Position numbers and translations under genes: made by a program
In this document: positions 1-5,614 of the stretch, one piece after another
How the letters are laid out: every line of letters starts with the position of its first letter
How positions within the stretch are numbered: the stretch's first letter is position 1
The notes under the pieces: model-generated
Database searches by the model: none
The model's input: the letters and a program-made list of their open reading frames with translations, nothing else
Told to the model about the DNA's origin: nothing
Assembly: GCA_903923795.1 (NCBI GenBank)
Contig: CAIXYX010000008.1
Location: 1-11,881, forward strand
DNA: 11,881 bases
DNA from: an uncultured Microcaldota archaeon
Lineage (GTDB): Archaea > Micrarchaeota > Micrarchaeia > Anstonellales > Anstonellaceae
Direction of reading: 5' to 3'

Positions 1-94
1 CAAGAGCCCTTTTATTCTCCGTTTGTGCTAATTATTACGCGATGATGACACCGCTCCAGTTGGTTAGCCGCTTAAGCAATGACCATTCGGAGTA

Positions 95-248
95 GCTTCT
101 GAGCAAGAGCTTTTTCTTTTCTCTGTGGAGAAAAGAAAAACCTCGGAAAAAGAAAAGAAATCGTCTTCTTAGATAATTTGCAGGGGAGGTGGAACCCTTA
201 GGGGGGACTTCGATAATTCATGTGTTCCCCCATATGGGCTTCTGAGCA
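95..248 (+). repeat. 11-bp perfect direct repeat GCTTCTGAGCA (95-105, 238-248)
   Basis: GCTTCTGAGCA occurs at 95-105 and again at 238-248, 143 bases apart, bracketing the hairpin and the G-rich block. An exact 11-mer pair is not expected by chance in about 300 bases (rough expectation near 0.01). The first copy runs into CAAGAGC (104-110), which also occurs at 1-7. It could be a duplicated regulatory site, a target-type duplication or the edge of a small dispersed intergenic repeat. No function is assigned. Confidence 0.5.
111..140 (+). repeat. Perfect 13-bp pyrimidine/purine hairpin
   Basis: The left arm TTTTTCTTTTCTC (111-123) and right arm GAGAAAAGAAAAA (128-140) are exact reverse complements around a TGTG loop. 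One RNA strand would be U-rich on the 5' arm and A-rich on the 3' arm. A further copy of GAAAAGAAA at 152-160 could compete for nine bases of the left arm (113-121), giving two mutually exclusive folds. The hairpin may terminate transcription from a gene left of the window or shape a leader RNA. Confidence 0.65.
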
Positions 249-249
249 T

Positions 250-287
250 TTAACTAAAATTAGCTGTTGATAGCTAAAAATAGTTAA
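250..287. promoter_or_regulatory. 38-bp interrupted palindrome, probable operator
   Basis: The left arm TTAACTAAAATTAGCT (250-265) and right arm AGCTAAAAATAGTTAA (272-287) pair at 13 of 16 positions. The only mismatches are a central AAA/AAA, and the arms are separated by six bases. The right arm ends one base before the TATA-like box at 289, where TFB would contact DNA, so a dimeric protein bound here could block initiation. The next gene encodes a winged-helix protein, which suggests autoregulation. The palindrome is seen directly; the operator role and the identity of the binder are inferred. Confidence 0.55.
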
Positions 288-288
288 G

Positions 289-296
289 TATATATA
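289..296 (+). promoter_or_regulatory. TATA-like box for the winged-helix gene
   Basis: TATATATA lies 18-25 bases before the ATG at 314. Archaeal transcripts normally begin about 26 bases after the TATA centre, which places initiation near 315-320. That suggests a leaderless or nearly leaderless mRNA starting on the ATG at 314 or the in-frame ATG at 320. An AGGAG at 296-300 is 13 bases before the first ATG, a poor Shine-Dalgarno spacing, and would be upstream of the predicted transcript start. Confidence 0.55.
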
Positions 297-313
297 GGAG
301 AACATAACTAGAT

Positions 314-1210
314 ATGGATATGAATATAAAATTAAAGAAATCGGAGATTAAGGCATTGCGCCAGCTCTGCACGCGGGATGACAGTATCGCCCAGCTTTCC
401 GCCAAGCTTGAGGCCAAGCCCAGTTTCACGTCCCGCGTCCTGGATGGCCTGAAAAAGAAAGGGCTTGTCGAATTCTCGAAAACCGGCGCGATGAAGATAG
501 TCAGGCTCTCCAGCGCGTCCCATGCCCAGTATTTCAAGCTCCTTTCGGATTCGCGGCCGCAAGCCAGCATAGAAGAGTGGCTTTCGGGCTATGCGATGGA
601 AATCCTCATCGCTTCGTTGGAAGGCGCAAACACAGGGTTGATACTCAAAGAGAGCGGCTGCACTCCGGCCACCTTATACAAAACGCTCCGGGCGCTTATC
701 TCGGTCGGGGCAGTGTTTTGGAAAGAAGGCCAGGTCAGGATTTCGGATCCTCTTCTGTCAGACTTTGTCGTCTCTTATGCCGACAATTTGGACTTGCTGG
801 TGCTGCGGGAGGTGAGGGGCCACAATTACGCATTGCGGGTGCGCAAGCGCGTCGTCATCCGCACAGACGCGGAAAATGTCCCGGACTTCTTCACAAAAAC
901 CGGCGTTTCGGCCTTGGCCGAAAATGGGCTGGAAGCCCTGCTGACTTCATATAATGACTATTGCTTTGATTTGGACCAGCAAAGGCGGCCGGTGAGCCTC
1001 GAGGAGGCGTTCATCCATGCGCTGCTCGTGACCACCCGCCAGCATCGCCAGGACATGACTGTGCTGGCCATCTTCTATGCGAAGAACCATCGGCACCTGA
1101 ACTTTCGCGCACTCGTGAACTTCGCCAAAATCTATAATGTGGAAAATGCACTCGATGAGGTTAGGGGAAAGACCGGATTCTACGAGAAGATGAAGGATAT
1201 GGAACGTTAA
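314..1210 (+). CDS. Two-domain winged-helix DNA-binding protein, possible antitoxin/repressor
   Basis: A 298-residue protein with no signal peptide or membrane segment. Residues about 10-66 look like a MarR/ArsR-type winged helix, with a recognition-helix-like stretch at 37-50 (SFTSRVLDGLKKKG) followed by a short wing. A second winged helix fits residues about 93-147 (TPATLYKTLRALISVG, 117-132). The remaining 150 residues are mostly helical and basic and were not recognised. Its TAA overlaps the stop of the convergent nucleotidyltransferase gene, and a TATA box and palindromic operator-like site lie just upstream. Winged-helix proteins next to nucleotidyltransferases are known as AbiE/MenAT-type antitoxin-toxin pairs; here the roles are inferred, not shown. 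ATG 320 is an alternative start two codons later. It could also be an ordinary local regulator. Confidence 0.85.
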   Translation: MDMNIKLKKSEIKALRQLCTRDDSIAQLSAKLEAKPSFTSRVLDGLKKKGLVEFSKTGAMKIVRLSSASHAQYFKLLSDSRPQASIEEWLSGYAMEILIASLEGANTGLILKESGCTPATLYKTLRALISVGAVFWKEGQVRISDPLLSDFVVSYADNLDLLVLREVRGHNYALRVRKRVVIRTDAENVPDFFTKTGVSALAENGLEALLTSYNDYCFDLDQQRRPVSLEEAFIHALLVTTRQHRQDMTVLAIFYAKNHRHLNFRALVNFAKIYNVENALDEVRGKTGFYEKMKDMER

Positions 1211-1974
1211 GCGGATTTGATTGCGTCCTCGATTTCGCTGTCTGTGAACTCCTTTTCCATCAAATTGGCTTTCGCCTGCGTTCGGCTCATCCCTTTCTTG
1301 AGCAGGATTTCGAATGCTTCGCGGATGATGAGTTTATTGTCCAATTCGAGCAGCTGGCCGGCGATTGGGACGATGATGCCGTACTTCCGCTCCAGCTCCG
1401 CAAACTTGTTGTAAAGAAGGCCATAATAGAACCGGCTCTTGCTCTGATCGACGCATTCAGCCATCACGATCTCCCAGTCGATTCGGCGGCTGTTTCGGAT
1501 GATATCCGCGATATCGTCCACATCATTATCCCTTTCCGTGATGCCCTTGAAGAGGATGACATCCTCGTTTGAGACAAGCTGGACGGTCAGTTCGCCATAA
1601 ACGCGCAGAAGGCTGGAACGGGCGACCATCTTCTCGGAAAAGTCGAGGGCATTGCATACGGAATTGGTGAAAAGGTCAAAGCGGAAATCCTCCTTGTCCT
1701 GCCAGATGCTGGAAGCCTTCATGTCATCATAGGCTTTCTCCAGCTTCCCCGACTCCTTAAAACCGGATTCATTGAGGGTATGGGCGAAATTATCATGGTC
1801 TTTCCTGCTTGTAAAAACAAGATCAAGGTCTTTGGTGGCGAGCTTCTGGCTGCGGAAGCACATCGCCCCGCCGCCAAGAAGATAGACGACTACGGGGCTT
1901 TGGAGCTGGAGGCCGATTTGGATAAAAGTCGCCTCTAGGGCGTCTTTGTTGAATGATTTGCGTTCGAGCGCCAT
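1207..1974 (-). CDS. Pol-beta-fold nucleotidyltransferase (AbiEii/DUF6036-like), possible toxin
   Basis: A 255-residue soluble protein with the hallmarks of a minimal nucleotidyltransferase. The nucleotide-binding turn LLGGGAM is at residues 32-38, the metal-binding pair is D49 and D51 in ATKDLDLVF, and D100 in FRFDLF is a likely third carboxylate. The stretch NEDVILFKGITERDNDVDDI (136-155) matches the E-D-x-x-x-x-K...R-x-x-D-x-x-D helix found after the catalytic core in AbiEii/DUF6036-type enzymes. The C-terminal helices (218-255) contain GMSRTQAKANLMEKEFTDSE, reminiscent of UBA or RecX-like three-helix modules. Such enzymes add nucleotides to tRNA or proteins as toxins, but others are antibiotic-modifying or unknown. 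No Shine-Dalgarno precedes the ATG, while a TATA-like palindrome sits about 26 bases upstream, so the mRNA is probably leaderless. Confidence 0.85.
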   Translation of the reverse strand: MALERKSFNKDALEATFIQIGLQLQSPVVVYLLGGGAMCFRSQKLATKDLDLVFTSRKDHDNFAHTLNESGFKESGKLEKAYDDMKASSIWQDKEDFRFDLFTNSVCNALDFSEKMVARSSLLRVYGELTVQLVSNEDVILFKGITERDNDVDDIADIIRNSRRIDWEIVMAECVDQSKSRFYYGLLYNKFAELERKYGIIVPIAGQLLELDNKLIIREAFEILLKKGMSRTQAKANLMEKEFTDSEIEDAIKSA

Positions 1975-1980
1975 ATGGAT

Positions 1981-1986
1981 AAAAAA
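1981..1986 (-). terminator. T-tract, possible terminator of the upstream operon
   Basis: On the minus strand six T residues lie about 90 bases after the lipoprotein stop and just before the nucleotidyltransferase ATG. T-tracts without hairpins terminate archaeal RNA polymerase. This one could stop read-through from the three-gene operon while lying between the TATA box and start site of the next gene. It is short, so this is tentative. Confidence 0.25.
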
Positions 1987-1994
1987 TTAGCGGA

Positions 1995-2004
1995 GAATAT
2001 ATTC
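1995..2004 (-). promoter_or_regulatory. TATA-like box GAATATATTC for the nucleotidyltransferase
   Basis: GAATATATTC, itself a 10-bp palindrome, is centred about 25 bases upstream of the minus-strand ATG at 1974. That spacing predicts initiation at or within a base or two of the A of ATG, i.e. leaderless transcription. The nucleotidyltransferase therefore probably has its own promoter, independent of the operon to its right. Confidence 0.5.
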
Positions 2005-2073
2005 AAGCATGAAAATGTTCGGTGCGTGATTCGGATTTGTGGATTCTTTGCTGTCGGTTGTTTGAGCAGGGCA

Positions 2074-2802
2074 TTATCCCATCCTCGTGGCCGTGAAAGT
2101 CCCCGTCCACCAGTTTATTGTATCCACCAAACCAGAGCGGGGCTGGCCATTCGAATCATAGCCTCCCGGGCAGCGGGCATCCGGAGACCTGCAATAGCAT
2201 CTGGAGTCCGAACCGTGGCAGGTCACAATGTTGCCGTTCAGGGCGTTGTCCGAGAATGTGAGGTTGAAATCGACGGCCCCCCAATTGGCTTTGTCAACCG
2301 ATGAAAACGAAGCGCTTTTCCCATTCACTGTCCCAGAAAGTGTGCCCGTCGTCTTCATGCCGATAAATGAAGCAGGTATCGCTGGTTCGCAGCCGTTTAC
2401 TTTCGTCACCGTGCTTGTGGTCGTGCCGCTCAAGGCGCTGCCGCTCTGGACAAAGTTGAATGTGACCGCCTGCTCGACATTGCAGCCTTCGGGATACGAG
2501 CCTTCCACCCCGTGCAAATACTCTATCAGATTCCCCCTCCACCCCCCGTTAAGGTCTTTTTCTTTCGGGACAATGGAAGTATCCGACCCGTCCGCAGAAT
2601 TCTGCCCCCCATCATTTCCGCTCGGAGTCACAGAACCCATGTTTTGGTTTATGCCATTCTGATTGGGATTGGAATTTTGGCCGGCATTGTTTGGAGCGGC
2701 ATTACCGCCATTATTGACAGGGCTTGTTTTTTGCTGCGAATTTGTGCATCCGGCCGATAGCAATAGAGTGCATGCGAGCAATAGTATAATCCAGCGCGCC
2801 AT
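2074..2802 (-). CDS. Secreted lipoprotein with Asn/Gln-rich linker and beta-rich domain
   Basis: A 242-residue exported protein. The signal sequence MARWIILLLACTLLLSAGC ends in a lipobox LSAGC, making C19 the probable lipid-anchored first residue. Residues about 20-75 are a low-complexity Asn/Gln/Gly/Ser linker. The rest (85-242) is a Thr/Ser-rich beta domain with paired cysteines (C107, C138, C195, C202, C204, C211) opening with GGWRGNL and closing with WWTGTFTATR, suggestive of a small beta-barrel or sandwich. The N-terminal half of the metalloprotease in this operon has a similar opening (TWSGTFSGG), so the two may share a fold. The start is set by GGAGG (2813-2817), ten bases before the ATG at 2802. 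The upstream in-frame ATG at 2811 is only one base from it, although it would give a 245-residue form. Last gene of the operon; function unknown. Confidence 0.8.
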   Translation of the reverse strand: MARWIILLLACTLLLSAGCTNSQQKTSPVNNGGNAAPNNAGQNSNPNQNGINQNMGSVTPSGNDGGQNSADGSDTSIVPKEKDLNGGWRGNLIEYLHGVEGSYPEGCNVEQAVTFNFVQSGSALSGTTTSTVTKVNGCEPAIPASFIGMKTTGTLSGTVNGKSASFSSVDKANWGAVDFNLTFSDNALNGNIVTCHGSDSRCYCRSPDARCPGGYDSNGQPRSGLVDTINWWTGTFTATRMG

Positions 2803-2820
2803 AAGTTTCATTCCTCCAAT

Positions 2821-3507
2821 TCATCGAGCATTCGTATCTTTCTCTTTTTTAGCATTCACATCTTTCTCTTTTTTATGTTTCTTTATCTTTAACGCGATTG
2901 CCGCGACGAGCGCTATTCCGACGCAAATCGTGACGAGCATCTCGAGAAGCGGGGGGGTGCGCGAGGTATTTAGAGGTGCCGCGGCGCTTGATGTAGGTGC
3001 GGTATTTTCTGCCACTTGCACTGAGGGCCTATCTTCTGCAGGGTTCCGCTTCAACGCAAATGTTTTTTCCAAGAGATAGGTTTGCGGCGAATCAGCAGGC
3101 GTATCAGATGCCGCATTATCGGTGCGCTCAGATATCTGCCCCTGCGGAAATTCGGGGACAGTGCTTGCGCCCACTTTCCCCCAATACTCCTCCCCCGTCA
3201 CGGTTATCTCCTCGCTGTCATAATAGCCGGACGAGGATACAAGGATGTGCGCGGTGGGAGAATAACTGGCCGGCGGCATTTGCAGCGAGACAGGTTGGCC
3301 TGGCGCGGTGATGTTCACCTCATATGCCCCGCCCGCCCCTCCCGATGCTTCAATTCTCACCTTAAGCGTCCCGATTAGCGGCGCATGGGTGTCCGAATCG
3401 ATGATTGACATCTTCATCATCGAGCCGTCGAGTGGCGGCATGCCGCCGCTGGAGCCGGACAAGACCGCGACGAGCGCGAATAGGGCGAGCAGAAACAGCA
3501 GTCTCAT
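2821..3507 (-). CDS. Type I-like membrane-anchored surface protein
   Basis: A 228-residue protein starting MRLLFLLALFALVAVLSG, a clear signal peptide. A beta-rich ectodomain follows (about 30-125), with a pattern like carboxypeptidase-regulatory or Ig-like folds (APLIGTLKVRIEASG ... SSSGYYDSEEITV). Then come a Ser/Thr/Pro-rich stalk (about 125-185), one transmembrane helix at about 187-208 and a cytoplasmic tail rich in lysine. The tail ends in two copies of KKEKD(V/T)NA, encoded by a 24-bp tandem repeat. The start is chosen from GGAGG (3516-3520) eight bases before the ATG and from the ATGA overlap with the metalloprotease stop, which points to translational coupling. A start at 3522 is possible but lacks these signals. 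No catalytic motif was seen; it may hold or present the protease at the surface. Confidence 0.8.
   Translation of the reverse strand: MRLLFLLALFALVAVLSGSSGGMPPLDGSMMKMSIIDSDTHAPLIGTLKVRIEASGGAGGAYEVNITAPGQPVSLQMPPASYSPTAHILVSSSGYYDSEEITVTGEEYWGKVGASTVPEFPQGQISERTDNAASDTPADSPQTYLLEKTFALKRNPAEDRPSVQVAENTAPTSSAAAPLNTSRTPPLLEMLVTICVGIALVAAIALKIKKHKKEKDVNAKKEKDTNAR
2828..2875 (-). repeat. 24-bp in-frame tandem duplication in tail of surface protein
   Basis: Two adjacent 24-bp units (2828-2851 and 2852-2875) differ at only two bases. They encode KKEKDVNA and KKEKDTNA at the extreme C-terminus. The length is a multiple of three, so the frame is kept. It looks like a recent slippage duplication. Confidence 0.85.
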
Positions 3508-5438
3508 TCCCTCACCCTCCACTTCCGCTGCTCATCTTTCGCCAGTCGTTCGCTGTAGGCATAGCCATTGTCCCCAGATACCCAAAGCGTCACGCCATAC
3601 ACATCTTTGCCCGTATTCTCGTCGAAGTAATAGTAACCATGACTCTTGAAGATGGCATTAACGGCCGAAGAGTCATATCCATCTTCTATCAGCGCATCAT
3701 AGAGGTCTTTCACATACCAGATATTGCGCGGGCTCTTATCTGACGTATAATAGTTGGCGAAGTTGCGCTTCTTCAGTAATGTTTGATAGAGTTTGGGGGC
3801 AGGTATCGAGATATTGTCGTCATCCGCACCCCCATTCACGCTCGCGTTGTCGTATAAATCCCAGAGAATGCCCGCGACCGCAATCTCCTCATCCGCTGTC
3901 GCGACCTGGTTCCATTCCAGATTCTCGTGATAGTTGCCGGTGCAATAGAACGAGGGTTTTGCATCACTCATCGCGCAGCGCTTGGGGGCTTTCGTCTCGA
4001 TGTTGACTATGAGGGCAGTGAACTCTGCGAACCCTTCCGAATACGAATCAGATGAGCAATGGTTTCTCGTACCCTTATGGTTGTTGTCCACGCTGATTGA
4101 ACCGAGCTTGTGCAGCGGTGGCATCTTCTCATATGCGACATCCATCAGATGATGGCTGTTCTCGTGGTATTCGATATTGTCGGGGGCCTCTTCGCTCGCC
4201 GGATTCGAAGACACGGTGCCATAGCGAATACCCCCGCCATCTGCATGGTCTATATGAAACGCGGATTTGATCCCCTTCGAGTCATTGTAGATGTCGCTGC
4301 CCTCCTCATTATCGCTATTGAATTTCATGCCTTTTGGCAGCAGGGTCTGCAGATAGTCCAGCGCCTCGGCCGTATGATAATAGACCTTGCCGCCGGCGTG
4401 CGGATGCGCCCATTCTCCGTTCGTCTCGGCCAGCACGATGTCGATGGGTTTTCCCGCTGCCCAATCGCTCTTGCCCACCGTCCGGTTGTCGGAGATGACC
4501 TGCGAGTTCTCGCTCACAATAAACGTCTGGTTCTGGTTTGTGAGGAGCACCAGCACGTTGAAATCATGCGCCCCGGCGGCGTGAATCTCTTGGCTGTCAT
4601 ATGAATAGGCGCCAGCTGCATCAGTGTAGAATGGTTCTGACGATTTCCCTTCATTGCCCGCGTCCTGCCAGGCCAGATACATCTGGGCATCTGCGATGGG
4701 TTTGTTGTTCTTTGCCTCGCCGGTGTTGGGGGATTCGTCTATGAAATACACTTTTCCATGCACGGGCCCGCAGATGGGCGCGGTTTTGCATGCCGCATCT
4801 TCGCAGTCGGTCTGCCCGTTCGCATCATCATCTCGGCCGTTATCGCATATCTCTGTGCTTTTCTTGCCATTTCCGGAGATGGTGAACTCGCCACCGGCGA
4901 TTATATTCCCGCTCGCCTCCTCCCCCCGAACGGGCTGCCACACGCCGGTCATGCTCCCGGCAGTCTCGTCATCCACGCTGAACTGGATGCGTTTGGCCTC
5001 GATAGACTGTTTTCCGTCCTTGGTGTTGAACTGCGCATGCATCAGCGTGCTGTCGGACGATATCTCGACTCCGAGGTAATTGACTGATACCTTGACCGGT
5101 ACGCTCTGCACGTTGTTTGAGGAAACCGAGCTGCCCGCGCATCCTGCCCCGTGCGCATTTATCCCTGTTTCGGTGAGCGAGAAGGTGCCCGCGTATTCGG
5201 CGGCCTGAACCCTTTGGCGAGCCGCCGCCATCCCCGGCGGGGGGACATCGAAGGAAAAGCTGCCGCTCATCTCGTAATGCGGACTCTCGCCCTCCAGGCA
5301 GACCGATGGCCCGCTGGCTCCGCCGCTGAATGTGCCGCTCCAGGTTTCGGTTCCGTCTGAAGAAGCCGCCCAGAGCTGGCCGGCGATGAAAATGAGCATT
5401 ATGAGCAGCGCGAATCTGATACATTGCGGTTTTTTCAT
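3504..5438 (-). CDS. Secreted HEXXH zinc metalloprotease (gluzincin-like)
   Basis: A 644-residue exported protein. The signal peptide is residues 1-24 (LLIMLIFIAGQLWA). Residues about 30-190 form a beta-rich domain opening with ETWSGTFSGG. Residues 198-217 carry the CDNGRDDDANGQTDCED calcium/TSP3-like motif often seen as a linker in secreted proteins. Residues about 226-300 resemble a carboxypeptidase-regulatory/SdrD-like fold. The catalytic part has HENSH (425-429), matching HEXXH: H425 and H429 as zinc ligands and E426 as general base. Downstream SEGFAEF (467-473) supplies a glutamate third ligand (E468 or E472), as in gluzincins. VAGILWDLYD (521-530) is a helix typical of large secreted metallopeptidases. 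It probably acts outside the cell on proteins. First gene of the three-gene operon, overlapping the next by ATGA. The specific peptidase family (M36-like versus an unassigned group) is not settled. Confidence 0.85.
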   Translation of the reverse strand: MKKPQCIRFALLIMLIFIAGQLWAASSDGTETWSGTFSGGASGPSVCLEGESPHYEMSGSFSFDVPPPGMAAARQRVQAAEYAGTFSLTETGINAHGAGCAGSSVSSNNVQSVPVKVSVNYLGVEISSDSTLMHAQFNTKDGKQSIEAKRIQFSVDDETAGSMTGVWQPVRGEEASGNIIAGGEFTISGNGKKSTEICDNGRDDDANGQTDCEDAACKTAPICGPVHGKVYFIDESPNTGEAKNNKPIADAQMYLAWQDAGNEGKSSEPFYTDAAGAYSYDSQEIHAAGAHDFNVLVLLTNQNQTFIVSENSQVISDNRTVGKSDWAAGKPIDIVLAETNGEWAHPHAGGKVYYHTAEALDYLQTLLPKGMKFNSDNEEGSDIYNDSKGIKSAFHIDHADGGGIRYGTVSSNPASEEAPDNIEYHENSHHLMDVAYEKMPPLHKLGSISVDNNHKGTRNHCSSDSYSEGFAEFTALIVNIETKAPKRCAMSDAKPSFYCTGNYHENLEWNQVATADEEIAVAGILWDLYDNASVNGGADDDNISIPAPKLYQTLLKKRNFANYYTSDKSPRNIWYVKDLYDALIEDGYDSSAVNAIFKSHGYYYFDENTGKDVYGVTLWVSGDNGYAYSERLAKDEQRKWRVRE

Positions 5439-5471
5439 GAAAAACCCTTGCTCCGGCTCTCTTCTGCGCAG

Positions 5472-5478
5472 AATTTAA
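5472..5478 (-). promoter_or_regulatory. TATA-like box for the export operon
   Basis: On the minus strand TTAAATT lies about 37 bases before the metalloprotease ATG (5438), predicting a transcript start near 5449 and a short leader of about ten bases. A GGAG at 5451-5454 is 12 bases from the ATG and would be just outside that leader, so it is unlikely to be the ribosome site. Confidence 0.35.
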
Positions 5479-5525
5479 CCCTTTGCGAGCCCCGCTAAAC
5501 ACGCACCGAGCCCGTCGCGTTTTCG

Positions 5526-5551
5526 AAAAAAATATTTCAAAAAATATTTTC
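5526..5551. repeat. AT-rich 13-bp tandem repeat in divergent promoter region
   Basis: AAAAAAATATTTC (5526-5538) is followed directly by AAAAAATATTTTC (5539-5551), with similar A/T runs continuing to about 5565. The block sits between the divergent metalloprotease and ATP-grasp genes and contrasts sharply with the GC-rich DNA on both sides. It may be a protein-binding or DNA-bending site affecting both promoters. Confidence 0.5.
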
Positions 5552-5583
5552 GCAAAATCTTTTTCGCGGATTTCGTGTGATTG

Positions 5584-5591
5584 TATTTTAT
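5584..5591 (+). promoter_or_regulatory. TATA-like box for the ATP-grasp gene
   Basis: TATTTTAT is centred about 27 bases before the ATG at 5615, the spacing expected if the transcript begins on or next to the start codon. No Shine-Dalgarno is present before that ATG (GTAAAT precedes it), which fits leaderless expression. Confidence 0.5.
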
Positions 5592-5614
5592 TCCCTGCGC
5601 AATTAAATGTAAAT

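Larger units (their letters stand above)
1..313. other. Gene-free, structure-rich leader region
   Basis: I see no convincing protein-coding gene in these 313 bases. The stretch holds a perfect hairpin (111-140), an 11-bp direct repeat (95-105 and 238-248), a shorter repeat of CAAGAGC (1-7 and 104-110), competing G-tract/C-tract foldbacks (195-238), a large interrupted palindrome (250-287) and a TATA-like box (289-296) for the gene at 314. It is more AT-rich and more repetitive than the genes to its right. It may contain the 3' end or terminator of a gene left of the window, a small RNA, or regulatory DNA for the winged-helix gene; the sequence alone does not decide. Confidence 0.6.

Noticed and set aside
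53..70. tRNA D-arm-like string (CTCCAGTTGGTTAG)
   Set aside because: The D stem does not close, no T-arm GGTTCRA motif follows and no acceptor stem can be drawn around it.
183..206. G-quadruplex in the G-rich block
   Set aside because: Only one run of three or more Gs has a clear partner; the other runs are two Gs long, so at best a weak two-tier structure.
5483..5614. 44-codon N-terminal extension of the ATP-grasp protein
   Set aside because: It would be translated through the AT-rich promoter block and has no similarity to the family; the TATA spacing supports the start at 5615.
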